DNA of 9,368 nt from JARDZI01 sp041639705 (GCA_041639705.1 JBEQBT010000127.1:1-9368); one strand, 5' to 3'; positions 1 to 6,611 are shown, counted from the first letter of the stretch. Notes: generated by a model not told the origin, from the sequence alone. Program-made: numbers and translations.

Positions 1-774
1 CAGGTTGTAAATGCAATTAAAAAAATGGGATATAAGGATGTGGTGGAAGCTGCACTTGGAGCTGATATTGTAGCATATAATGAAGCCTTGGAGTTTGTAG
101 AAAGGGTTGGAAAACAAGGGGAAGTTTGTATGATGACATCATGCTGCCCTGCATTTGTTGCCCACGTGAAAAAGAGCTTCAGTGACCTTTCCATTCATAT
201 TTCCACAATGGTATCCCCTATGATTGCAGTATCCAGATTCATAAGGAAAACAGATCCTAATTCAGTTATAGTATTTATTGGGCCATGTACTGCAAAAAAG
301 GAAGAGGCAAGGCAAAAGGATATAAGTGATGCAGTAGATTATGTAATGACATTTGAAGAATTGGAAGCAATGATTGATGCATATGGCATTGTGGTTGATG
401 AATGTGAAAATGATTCCCTGGATAATGCATCCAGTTTCGGCAGGACATTTGCCAGATCTGGTGGGGTTAGGGAAGCCGTTGAGCAAGTGTTAAAGGAGGA
501 AGGAATAGATAACATATCCTTTAACCCTATTTCTTGCAGCGGTATTGATGAAATAAACAAAGCACTGCGTATGCTAAAGAGCGGAAGAAATACATTTAAC
601 TTTATTGAAGGAATGGCATGTCCTGGCGGGTGTATAGGAGGAGCAGCATCCCTGTCCCATGAACTGAAGGATCAAAAACTGGTGGATAAGTATGCAGGAC
701 TTGCACTTGAGAGAAATGTGAAGGATGCTATAAGGTCACTGGATTTGGAAGGAATAGAATTACACAGACATTAA
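1..774 (+). CDS. [FeFe]-hydrogenase, C-terminal part (5'-truncated by window edge)
   Basis: This is the catalytic H-cluster domain of an iron-only hydrogenase, which interconverts protons plus electrons and H2 in the cytoplasm. The frame is open from base 1, so the first visible ATG at 25 is internal and the N-terminal ferredoxin-like part is missing. All three H-cluster motifs are visible. L1 is TSCCP at fragment residues 46-50, containing the proton-relay Cys and a cluster Cys. L2 is GPCTAKKEE, with its Cys at residue 96. L3 is MACPGGC at 205-211, with two cluster Cys. L1 continues with Phe where the best-known group A enzymes have Trp, and L2 has Gly where they have Met (MPC). Both variants look like group B clostridial hydrogenases; that assignment is family knowledge plus inference. 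No obvious terminator follows. The function is secure, the subgroup less so. Confidence 0.93.
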   Translation, partial: QVVNAIKKMGYKDVVEAALGADIVAYNEALEFVERVGKQGEVCMMTSCCPAFVAHVKKSFSDLSIHISTMVSPMIAVSRFIRKTDPNSVIVFIGPCTAKKEEARQKDISDAVDYVMTFEELEAMIDAYGIVVDECENDSLDNASSFGRTFARSGGVREAVEQVLKEEGIDNISFNPISCSGIDEINKALRMLKSGRNTFNFIEGMACPGGCIGGAASLSHELKDQKLVDKYAGLALERNVKDAIRSLDLEGIELHRH

Positions 775-814
775 AGAAGGGGTTATCTCAAGCTGTTTTT
801 GCACATAATACACA

Positions 815-838
815 TAATATTGTAATATTGTAATATTG
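815..838. repeat. Triple tandem repeat of an 8-bp unit (TAATATTG)
   Basis: The unit TAATATTG occurs three times without interruption at 815-822, 823-830 and 831-838, just before the longer direct repeats upstream of the transposase gene. Such a short AT-rich tract can arise by slippage. No function is implied. Confidence 0.8.
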
Positions 839-958
839 GGACGCATACTAACTGTTCCTATCACTGAATATATTATCCTTAACAAGGAACCACAAGGAAA
901 TGGGACATATACTAAATATTTTTTAGTACTGAATATAACTTCCATTCTTAGGAAACCA
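838..958. repeat. Pair of imperfect ~56-bp direct repeats upstream of the RAYT gene
   Basis: Copy 1 spans 838-892 (55 bp) and copy 2 spans 902-958 (57 bp). Both begin GGGAC, continue with ATACTAA and ACTGAATATA at matching offsets, and end GGAA(A)CCA; most positions agree. Copy 1 also contains a GTTCC/GGAAC inverted pair. RAYT transposases are known to travel with short repeated extragenic elements, and clostridial RAYT genes often lie beside GGGAC-type repeats, so these may be degenerate REP-like copies recognised by the adjacent enzyme. The repeat itself is seen directly; the link to the transposase is inferred from position. Confidence 0.6.
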
Positions 959-992
959 TATGAATAATTAAACTTTGAATGGAGGTCTTCAT

Positions 993-1888
993 ATGCCAAG
1001 AAGAGCAAGAGAAAAGACAAAGGAGTCTATATTTCATATTATGGCAAGAAGTATAAGCGAGGTTGACCTATTTAAGGGTAAGGATGATAAGCTTAAGTAT
1101 CTCTCCCTTGTAAAGAAGTATCAAAAGCTCTATAAGTTCAGAGTGTATGGTTACTGCTTAATGGATAACCATGTGCATATGATAATAGATGCAAATGGAG
1201 CAGACATATCAGATGTTATGCACAGCATAAACTTCTCCTATGCCNNNNNNNNNNACATGGACACCTTTTTCAAGATAGATTCAGGAGTGAAATGGTGAAT
1301 GATGAAAATTACCTAATAGCCCTATCTGCCTATATTCACAATAACCCAACAGCTATAAAAAAATATGAGGACTGCCCTGAGAAGTATGAATTCTCAAGCC
1401 TTTCAGTGTATCTAGGATTGAAACAGGACCCATATGAATTAGTTGAAGATGGCTTCATAATGGGTATGTTTAGTAATAATCCAAAGACAGCAAGGGAAAA
1501 GTACATGAAACTAGTGTACATGTGTAATGATGAAAAAATGTTAGAGAATATTGAATTCACAAATGAAGAAACAGAGTATAGAAGTCAGAGATGGATGCTC
1601 ATAAGAAACATTAAGGCAGATGAAATAATTAAATTTATTATGGCGAAAATGGGGGTATCTAAAATAAAACTTCACAGCAAGCACTGTAAAGGTGTGGTAG
1701 AAGCAAAGGCACTGCTTGTATTTATGATGAGAAGTTTAGGCAATTATAAATGCAGTAGTATATGCATGGTGCTAGGCAATATAACACAAGGGAGGGTCTC
1801 TATGCTCAGCAGTCTTGGGATTAAACTTATTGATGAGGAAAGGTATAGAGGTATAGTAGAGGAATTCATGAACTGTTATGCAGCTTAG
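993..1888 (+). CDS. REP-associated tyrosine transposase (RAYT, Y1/HUH family), interrupted by an assembly gap
   Basis: A single-strand DNA transposase of the Y1 (TnpA_REP, IS200-like) class. The start is ATG 993, with GGAGG at 981-985 seven bases upstream; the earlier in-frame TTG at 975 lacks such a site. The HUH metal motif is H60-V-H62 in DNHVHMII. The likely catalytic Tyr lies in AYIHNNP (codon at 1331-1333). Ten Ns at 1245-1254 split the gene. Upstream it reads ...NFSYA and downstream, in another phase, HGHLFQDRFRSEM from 1256, which is the normal RAYT continuation. The frame change is therefore explained if the true gap is 2 modulo 3 bases long; about 26 bases (8-9 residues) would restore the family pattern. 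The last ~85 residues (about 1610-1870) look like a DnaA-C-type helix-turn-helix, as in many clostridial RAYTs. Probably an intact gene of about 300 residues. Confidence 0.85.
1245..1254. other. Assembly gap (10 Ns)
   Basis: Ten undetermined bases inside the transposase gene. Round-number N runs are normally scaffold placeholders, not measured lengths. The reading frames on the two sides require a true length of 2 modulo 3, which 10 is not, so the placeholder is wrong in size. Confidence 0.97.
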
Positions 1889-2577
1889 GCGTAAAGTAGT
1901 AGCTAATAATTGTTGAATTAAGATACATTAAAAATTAAAAAGTGAAATTTTTAAAAGCTAACGGAAATTTATTAATATTTTTGGATAAAAAGTGGACAAG
2001 CTGAGGAATTTAGGCAACAAAGTTATATTAAGTAAAGCAAAACCATCATTATAGACTGTATATAATTTAAATGAACTAAGATTACGATATTATAATAGAG
2101 TTATAGACTATGAAATACACTTAGTAATCGTCCCAAGATTCGGAGCATTATTGCTTAAAAGTTCCTTACCACATTGAATGCAAAATTTTGCATTATCCTG
2201 ATTACTACTTCCACAATTAGTGCAATTCATGATTAAGAAATATCCATTCTTGATATATTTTTGAAAACACAGGGTAAAGAATATTATAATTTTGTGTTCA
2301 AAATATAAATTAATTAGCATTATTTTTAAATGCATTTTAAAAATTAGTGTTCAGCAAAAATGATAATATTCAGTAATATTCCCACATTTTTCACATCATA
2401 TTTTAAATTATAATTGTCAATTTATTAAAATCAAATTATTTACATAATTGTAACAAAAATAAATGCACAATGTGATATAAAGAAAAGGTTATCTAAAGTA
2501 TAATACAATGGTAAATTTCTTATATTTTGTATAAAATGTAAGTGTAGTATAAAATATTAGACAAGGAGGGAATTCTT
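1889..2577. other. Gene-poor AT-rich intergenic region
   Basis: This stretch of nearly 700 bases carries no convincing full-length gene on either strand. It holds the zinc-ribbon remnant described separately and, just before the nitroreductase gene, a TATAAT hexamer at 2499-2504 without a good -35 partner. A second weak candidate is TTGTAT 2527-2532 with TAAAAT 2550-2555, spacing 17. It would start the mRNA almost at the ribosome binding site, so neither is assigned as the nitroreductase promoter. No strong hairpins, tRNA or riboswitch pattern was recognised. Confidence 0.5.
2108..2230 (-). pseudogene. Zinc-ribbon protein remnant (40 codons)
   Basis: From the minus-strand ATG at 2230-2228 the frame gives a 40-residue peptide with two CxxC knuckles, C3-x2-C6 and C17-x2-C20. 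The pattern MNCTNCG...FCIQCG is typical of the N-terminal zinc ribbon found at the start of many larger Firmicute membrane or regulatory proteins. Here it stops soon after the second knuckle, and nothing recognisable follows downstream. There is no strong ribosome binding site. It is best read as the surviving start of a decayed gene, although a genuine tiny zinc-ribbon protein cannot be excluded. Confidence 0.4.
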
Positions 2578-3096
2578 ATGGAATTTTTAGAATTAGCTAA
2601 GAAACGCTGCTCTATACGTAAATATGAAACTAGAAAAGTAGAAGAAGAGAAGCTGTTAAGGATATTAGAGGCTGGGCGAGTTGCGCCAACAGCAGCAAAC
2701 TTTCAGCCACAGCATATGATAGTAGTTAAATCACAGGTGGGTTTGGATAAACTTAGAAAATGTGCAAATACTTATGGTGCACCACTTGCTATTATTGTAT
2801 GTGGAGACCATTCAACCAGCTGGAAGAGACGATTTGATGGTAAGGATTCACTTGATGTTGATGTAAGCATAGTTACATCTCATATGATGCTTCAAGCCAC
2901 AGAATTAGGTCTTGGTACAGTATGGATAGGAGCCTTTGATCCTGTTATAATCAAAAAAGAGTTCAACATTCCTGAAATTATAGAACCAATTGATATATTA
3001 CTTATAGGATATCCAGATGTAGAACTAGCTTCGCCTAAAAGACATGATACTGATAGAAAGTTACTAGTGGATATGGTGCATTATGAAAAATACTAA
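2578..3096 (+). CDS. Nitroreductase-family FMN protein (short type)
   Basis: A 172-residue FMN-dependent oxidoreductase of the nitroreductase superfamily; such proteins are cytoplasmic homodimers that pass electrons from NAD(P)H to nitro, quinone or other acceptors. The FMN-contact N-terminal motif is RCSIRKY (R10, S12, R14). APTAANFQP (36-44) is the usual Asn/Gln/Pro flavin loop, and GLGTVWIG (111-118) is the conserved later segment. The length matches the short clostridial members rather than the ~220-residue NfsB type. The start ATG 2578 has AGGAGGG at 2564-2570. The next gene begins 16 bases after the stop, so the two are almost certainly co-transcribed. The physiological substrate cannot be told from sequence. 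Confidence 0.9.
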   Translation: MEFLELAKKRCSIRKYETRKVEEEKLLRILEAGRVAPTAANFQPQHMIVVKSQVGLDKLRKCANTYGAPLAIIVCGDHSTSWKRRFDGKDSLDVDVSIVTSHMMLQATELGLGTVWIGAFDPVIIKKEFNIPEIIEPIDILLIGYPDVELASPKRHDTDRKLLVDMVHYEKY

Positions 3097-3112
3097 TACA
3101 GGAGGAATTAAT

Positions 3113-4105
3113 ATGTCACAATTGCTTAAACCACTTGAAGTAGGTAAGCTAACACTTTCAAATCGTCTGGTTATGCCTCCAATGGCTACATCAAAGGCTG
3201 AATCAGATGGGAAGATAAGCCGTGGAATCCTAGATTACTATAATGAGAAGTCCAAGGGTGGATATATTTCACTAATTATAATAGAACATAGCTTTATTAA
3301 GCAGGATGGAAAAGCAAGTAACCAGCAGCTTTCCGTGGCAGATGATAGTGTGGTGGAAGGACTAAAGGAGCTTGCAAATATTATTCACAGCAATGTGACT
3401 AAGGCAGTGATGCAAATTAATCATGCTGGAAGTGCAACAAGTAATGAGATCACAGGAAGTGAACCAGTTGGTCCCTCAGCTGTAGCTAATCCACGAAAAG
3501 GGACTGTTCCACATGAACTTTCTGTAAAGGAAATTGAGGATATAGTCAAAGCCTTTAAGGACGCAGCAAGACGTGTAAAGGAAGCAGGCTTTGATGGGGT
3601 AGAAATTCATTCAGCCCACGGATATCTATTAAATCAATTTTTTTCTCCACTTTCAAATAGGAGAACAGATGAATATGGTGGCGACATACTTAAACGTATT
3701 AGAATACATATTGAAGTAATTAAAGCAGTACGTGAAGTTGTAGGTGAAGACTTCCCAATTCTTTTAAGATTAGGTGCATCTGATTATATGGAGGGGGGAA
3801 GTACCATTGATGATAGCAAAATCGCTGCTAAGGAATTTGAAAAGGCTGGAGTTAACATAATTGATATATCTGGAGGTTTTTGTGGATATATTGTGTCGGG
3901 TTTAACTGGTCAAGGTTACTTTTCATCACTTACTCAGACTATTAAACAGGTTGTGTCCATTCCAGTTATACTAACTGGTGGAGTAACAGAAGCCCAAGCT
4001 GCAGAGGAGTTGCTAATCGAAGGAAAAGCAGATCTTATTGGTGTAGGAAGAGCAATACTCCATGACTCTATGTGGGCGAAAAAGGCTGTAGAAGCTTTGA
4101 AATAA
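3113..4105 (+). CDS. NADH:flavin oxidoreductase, old yellow enzyme family (short, YqjM-like)
   Basis: A 330-residue FMN TIM-barrel reductase that typically reduces activated C=C bonds (enones, nitro-alkenes) with NAD(P)H. Visible features are NRLVMPPM near the N-terminus (17-24), INHAG (102-106) on the flavin side, the substrate-anchoring pair H166/H169 with Y171 in VEIHSAHGYL, and SNRRTDEYGG (181-190). The C-terminal phosphate-binding elements are LTGG (287-290) and GVGR (310-313). It ends at the barrel: the Fe-S and second FAD/NAD domains of the long 2,4-dienoyl-CoA reductase type are absent. An upstream in-frame start at 3083 would overlap the nitroreductase gene. ATG 3113, with GGAGG at 3101-3105, is far better. 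It forms a two-gene operon with the nitroreductase; both are flavin reductases, suggesting one reductive or detoxifying role. Confidence 0.92.
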   Translation: MSQLLKPLEVGKLTLSNRLVMPPMATSKAESDGKISRGILDYYNEKSKGGYISLIIIEHSFIKQDGKASNQQLSVADDSVVEGLKELANIIHSNVTKAVMQINHAGSATSNEITGSEPVGPSAVANPRKGTVPHELSVKEIEDIVKAFKDAARRVKEAGFDGVEIHSAHGYLLNQFFSPLSNRRTDEYGGDILKRIRIHIEVIKAVREVVGEDFPILLRLGASDYMEGGSTIDDSKIAAKEFEKAGVNIIDISGGFCGYIVSGLTGQGYFSSLTQTIKQVVSIPVILTGGVTEAQAAEELLIEGKADLIGVGRAILHDSMWAKKAVEALK

Positions 4106-4114
4106 GTAATACAG

Positions 4115-4171
4115 GGTGATTCTAATTTCCTCATCTTGTGAAAGATGATAAATTTAGAATGATAAATCACC
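4115..4171. terminator. Long imperfect hairpin downstream of the OYE gene
   Basis: GGTGATT (4115-4121) pairs with AATCACC (4165-4171). ATTCTAA/TTAGAAT forms a second helix inward, and CATCTT (4132-4137) with AAGATG (4142-4147) closes a GTGA loop. It begins ten bases after the reductase stop codon, the right place for a terminator. No good T-run follows, so it may be a 3'-end stabiliser or a mobile-element relic instead. Confidence 0.45.
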
Positions 4172-4188
4172 ATACATGCTTTATTTGT

Positions 4189-4210
4189 CTCTCACTTCTA
4201 TATGTGAGAG
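4189..4210. terminator. Hairpin CTCTCAC/GTGAGAG
   Basis: A 7-bp perfect stem (4189-4195 with 4204-4210) and an 8-base loop, followed by GTATACTTTT. It may end the nitroreductase-OYE transcript. Its CACTTCTA-like centre resembles the IS200/IS605-type end hairpins at 6747-6770 and 7587-7605, so it could also be a transposon trace. Confidence 0.4.
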
Positions 4211-4241
4211 GTATACTTTTGTAGAGATAATTTTCTTATAA

Positions 4242-4438
4242 AATTTGCAGAAAGACTATTTGAGGTTGAATGAGTCTATGAAAAAACCTTTTAGCATTGA
4301 TAATCATAGCATATATCAATATGCAAGCATTGGAGTAAGTATATACCCAGAATCAGGGTTAGACGCAGATGCTCTATTAAACAGTGCCATAATATGATGT
4401 ATGGGGTAAAAGAAAAGAATAAAAAGAGTAAAAAGTAG
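4242..4438 (+). pseudogene. GGDEF-domain (diguanylate cyclase) C-terminal fragment, frameshifted
   Basis: The frame from 4242 encodes a stretch including KKPFSID...SIYQYASIGVSIYPESG, which matches the end of the GGDEF fold in c-di-GMP synthases (the ASIG-x-S-x-YP strand). It continues LDADALLNSA up to 4388. The expected NADIxMYxxK segment then follows in another phase: MMYGVKEKNKKSKK from 4394 to the TAG at 4436-4438. Five bases lie between the two pieces where six would be expected, fitting a single-base deletion. The GG(D/E)EF active loop and everything before it are gone, with a TAA at 4239-4241. It is a dead C-terminal remnant of a signalling gene. Confidence in the family is high despite the short length. 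Confidence 0.7.
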
Positions 4439-4509
4439 AACTAATAGGTGTGTTAATAACAACATATATAACACATTTTCTGAGGGTATAGCTTAAGTTG
4501 CATATTAAC

Positions 4510-4559
4510 AAGGTGCTAGAATCATAAATTTTTTAAATAGTTTATGATTCTGGCACCTT
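4510..4559. terminator. Strong hairpin terminator, 19-bp stem, probably bidirectional
   Basis: The left arm at 4510-4528 pairs with the right arm at 4541-4559 over 19 base pairs, including one G-U, around a 12-base loop. It begins six bases beyond the stop codon of the minus-strand small gene, so it most likely terminates that gene. The right side (CCTTTATATTT) would also work for rightward transcription. Confidence 0.8.
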
Positions 4560-4564
4560 TATAT

Positions 4565-4735
4565 TTACATGTCAGTTTTATCTGGATGTTTGTTAGTTCT
4601 AACACGGGCAGACGCCGCAATTTCAGCAGGATTTCTATCCTTATAACCGTTCTTTGCATTTCGACTATCCCTGCTGTTATCAATCATACTCTGATTTTTT
4701 GAAGCTTCACTATCAAGACCTTTGTTTTTTTCCAT
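4565..4735 (-). CDS. Small hydrophilic hypothetical protein (56 aa)
   Basis: I do not recognise this family. The start at 4735-4733 is preceded by an excellent AGGAGGTG ribosome binding site (minus strand, 4743-4750). A strong hairpin terminator lies just past the stop, so a real short gene is likely. An upstream in-frame start at 4765 would place the ribosome binding site inside the gene and is rejected. The protein is rich in Lys, Arg, Asn, Asp and Ser, has no Cys, Trp or Phe, and shows no hydrophobic segment. It is therefore probably soluble and perhaps poorly structured, with a more ordered NPAEIAASARVR segment near the end. Small basic spore proteins have this kind of composition, but no SASP signature is visible, so no function is assigned. 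Confidence 0.6.
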   Translation of the reverse strand: MEKNKGLDSEASKNQSMIDNSRDSRNAKNGYKDRNPAEIAASARVRTNKHPDKTDM

Positions 4736-4878
4736 AAGTACACCTCCTGCATTTATATTTCTCAATTTCTTATAGAATATTCAAATAATCCTGATAACCC
4801 ATTAGACTTGACCTTAGGCTCAGAATTTCCAAGTGCTGTCGCACATAATAAATGATGCTAAAGTATTAAGCTTTAAAA

Positions 4879-4897
4879 ATAAACTATTCTAGTTTAT
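4879..4897. repeat. Perfect inverted repeat (operator-like) upstream of the YgjP gene
   Basis: ATAAACTA (4879-4886) and TAGTTTAT (4890-4897) form an 8-bp perfect inverted repeat around TTC. It lies between the divergent small gene and the metallopeptidase gene, immediately before a candidate promoter, so it could be a repressor site. An all-AT palindrome can also be chance. Confidence 0.35.
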
Positions 4898-4901
4898 CGC
4901 C

Positions 4902-4930
4902 TTTTAGTATTTTTTTTATTATGCTAAAAT
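4902..4930 (+). promoter_or_regulatory. Candidate extended -10 promoter for the YgjP-type gene
   Basis: TGCTAAAAT (4922-4930) is a good extended -10 element. The -35 position (TTTTAG, 4902-4907, 17-base spacing) is weak, as is usual for extended -10 promoters. The start codon follows about 42 bases downstream. Confidence 0.4.
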
Positions 4931-4972
4931 CTATTTAGGCAATATGAAATTTATTACAGAAAGGTTGATATT

Positions 4973-5695
4973 ATGCCTCTGATTAATTATAAAGACCAAT
5001 GCTTTGAATATGAAATAGTTAAAAAGAAAAATAGAAATATAGGAATTCGTATAACCCCAGATGGAAGGGTTAGGGTTACTTCCCCATCCTTCATTGAGGA
5101 TAGCTATATTCATGGGGTTGTATATAAAAGGGCAGATTGGATTTTATCAAAGTTAAAACTCATAGGGGAAATGGACAAAGGTGTACTTAACAGGCGATAT
5201 TCTAGAGGAGATAGTATTATTTATCTTGGAGAGGAATATAAACTTAAAGTTATAGAAGAAGTTGAAGTAGAGGGCAGGATAAGGCTAAAGGGTGAGGAGT
5301 TTGAAGTTCATGTAGACCCTGAATTGGATGAGGAAGAAAGGGAAAAATCCATTAGAGATGGACTTACTGAATGGTATAAGCATGAGGCATTCAACAAGTT
5401 TAAGGAGAGAACAAGGTTCTATTCTGAAATTCTTAAGCTTTATCCCATTAATATAAGGGTAAAGGAGCAGAAGAGCATATGGGGAAGCTGTTCAAGTAAA
5501 GATAACATTAACTTTAACTGGAAGTTGATAATGGCTCCTTTAACTGTACTTGATTATATAGTTGTACATGAACTTTGCCACTTGAAACATAGGGATCATT
5601 CTAAAAATTTTTGGGGTTTAGTGGAACAAATCATGCCAGACTATAAAAAAAGTAAGCAGTGGCTTAAGGAAAATGGTAGAAATCTTAGAGTTTGA
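4973..5695 (+). CDS. YgjP-like M48-family zinc metallopeptidase (DUF45)
   Basis: A 240-residue soluble protein of the YgjP/SprT-like metallopeptidase group. The zinc signature is H199-E200-x2-H203 with the third ligand H209 (HELCHLKHRDH), followed by NFW. The family-diagnostic SIWGSCSS (168-175) and the NWKLIMAPL segment (182-190) precede it, as expected. The N-terminal half is a beta-rich domain typical of the family (KKKNRNIGIRI). Length is normal and no signal peptide is present. The physiological substrate of this family is not well established. The ribosome binding site (AAAGG around 4959-4963) is only moderate. The gene diverges from the small minus-strand gene and is followed by a HEPN-like/CBS gene that has its own promoter. 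Confidence 0.9.
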   Translation: MPLINYKDQCFEYEIVKKKNRNIGIRITPDGRVRVTSPSFIEDSYIHGVVYKRADWILSKLKLIGEMDKGVLNRRYSRGDSIIYLGEEYKLKVIEEVEVEGRIRLKGEEFEVHVDPELDEEEREKSIRDGLTEWYKHEAFNKFKERTRFYSEILKLYPINIRVKEQKSIWGSCSSKDNINFNWKLIMAPLTVLDYIVVHELCHLKHRDHSKNFWGLVEQIMPDYKKSKQWLKENGRNLRV

Positions 5696-5714
5696 TAATT
5701 AATATTTGGTGTTA

Positions 5715-5741
5715 TTGACACTTAGTATAGTATGATATAAA
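5715..5741 (+). promoter_or_regulatory. Candidate promoter of the HEPN-like/CBS gene
   Basis: A perfect TTGACA at 5715-5720 is followed by TATAAA at 5736-5741, with a short 15-base spacer. It lies about 45 bases before the GTG start. The spacing is slightly below optimum, but the elements are good, so the gene is probably transcribed separately from the metallopeptidase. Confidence 0.5.
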
Positions 5742-5784
5742 CAAAACATAAATTAATATTGAACAATTAAGAGGAGGGATTAAG

Positions 5785-6495
5785 GTGAAGTTGAGGAATT
5801 CAGACAGATTTTTAGCTGCATTTAACAGAATAGAAGCATACTTGAAGGAAGAAGGAGATGCACCAAAATATGAGAGTTTTTCAAGATCCCTTAATATGGC
5901 TATTAAAAATAGTCCTATGATTAAGAATTTCAAGGAAGACTTGGAGAAGTTCTCAAACCTAAGAAATATTATAATTCATGAAGAAGTAAGGCCTAATTTT
6001 ATAATTGCAGAACCACATATAGAAATAGTTGAAAGAATAGAAAAAATCGCAGAAATATTAGAAAGACCTCAAAGGGTTATACCTCAATTTAGTAGAGAAG
6101 TTAAAAAGGTTGGCCTATATGATAATATTGCAGTGCCTCTAAGGCTTATCAGGAATGGATTTTCACAATTCCCCGTCTATAACAATGGGAAATTCATAGG
6201 ACTTTTAACTGATAAATGTATTGCAAAATGGCTAGCAAATTCTGTACATGAGGACATCCTATCTATACATGAAGTTAGGGTGGGAGAAGTATTAAAATTT
6301 GATTTTAGTAATGGTAGGAATGTTAGGTTTATAGATAAGGAAGCAACTATATATAATGCATTAAGCATATTTTCTGAATATAGAAATATGAATATACAGG
6401 TTGAAGCCATATTAATTACCCCCAATGGAAAAGTAGATGAAAATTTGCTTGGAATTATAACTCCAAGAGATTTGGTGGAGATTTCTGAGGACTAA
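5785..6495 (+). CDS. CBS-domain protein with HEPN-like N-terminal segment
   Basis: A 236-residue soluble protein starting at GTG 5785, with GAGGAGGG at 5771-5778. Residues ~98-150 and ~162-235 form a CBS pair (QFPVYNNGKFIGLLTD in the first; LLGIITPRDLVEI closing the second). CBS pairs commonly bind adenine nucleotides and act as sensors. The first ~80 residues are helical and charged. They begin with a RFLAAFNRIEAYL helix and contain LRNIIIHE, i.e. R60-N61-x3-H65, the Rx4H (RNxxxH) pattern of HEPN RNases and related HEPN domains, with its usual helix context. No transporter, membrane or nucleotidyltransferase domain is attached. If the HEPN reading is right, this would be a ligand-gated RNA-cleaving or RNA-binding protein. 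The CBS assignment is firm; the HEPN assignment rests on one motif and predicted helices. Confidence 0.8.
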   Translation: MKLRNSDRFLAAFNRIEAYLKEEGDAPKYESFSRSLNMAIKNSPMIKNFKEDLEKFSNLRNIIIHEEVRPNFIIAEPHIEIVERIEKIAEILERPQRVIPQFSREVKKVGLYDNIAVPLRLIRNGFSQFPVYNNGKFIGLLTDKCIAKWLANSVHEDILSIHEVRVGEVLKFDFSNGRNVRFIDKEATIYNALSIFSEYRNMNIQVEAILITPNGKVDENLLGIITPRDLVEISED

Positions 6496-6505
6496 GGATG
6501 CCTTC

Positions 6506-6530
6506 AACTTGGGAAAAGTTTTTCTCTCTT
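6506..6530 (+). terminator. Weak terminator after the CBS gene
   Basis: AACTT (6506-6510) pairs with AAGTT (6516-6520) around a five-base loop, followed by a T/C-rich tract (TTTCTCTCTT). The stem is short, so efficiency is doubtful. It is the only terminator-like structure close to this gene. Confidence 0.3.
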
Positions 6531-6582
6531 TAGCAGATAAGATTTTACAAAAATCCTTTGAAAAAATATCTTAAATTTTATA

Positions 6583-6611
6583 TTGACAAATATCTAAAAT
6601 GGAATTAAAAT
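6583..6611 (+). promoter_or_regulatory. Near-consensus housekeeping promoter
   Basis: TTGACA (6583-6588), a 17-base spacer and TAAAAT (6606-6611) match 11 of 12 sigma-A consensus bases. Transcription would start near 6618. No protein gene with a ribosome binding site follows closely; the next structured feature is the three-hairpin tract at 6681-6770, and the next gene starts at 6915. Confidence 0.6.

Noticed and set aside
262..560. Two overlapping minus-strand open frames of over 70 codons inside the hydrogenase gene
   Set aside because: They are antisense to a gene with all H-cluster motifs, have no ribosome binding site and show no recognisable protein features.
815..838. CRISPR-like or iteron array
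   Set aside because: Only three contiguous 8-bp AT-rich units without spacers; neither a CRISPR array nor a convincing origin iteron set.
1292..1888. A separate transposase gene starting at ATG 1292
   Set aside because: Conserved RAYT residues (GHLFQDRFRSE) lie in frame upstream of this ATG back to the assembly gap, so it is an internal Met of the gene starting at 993.
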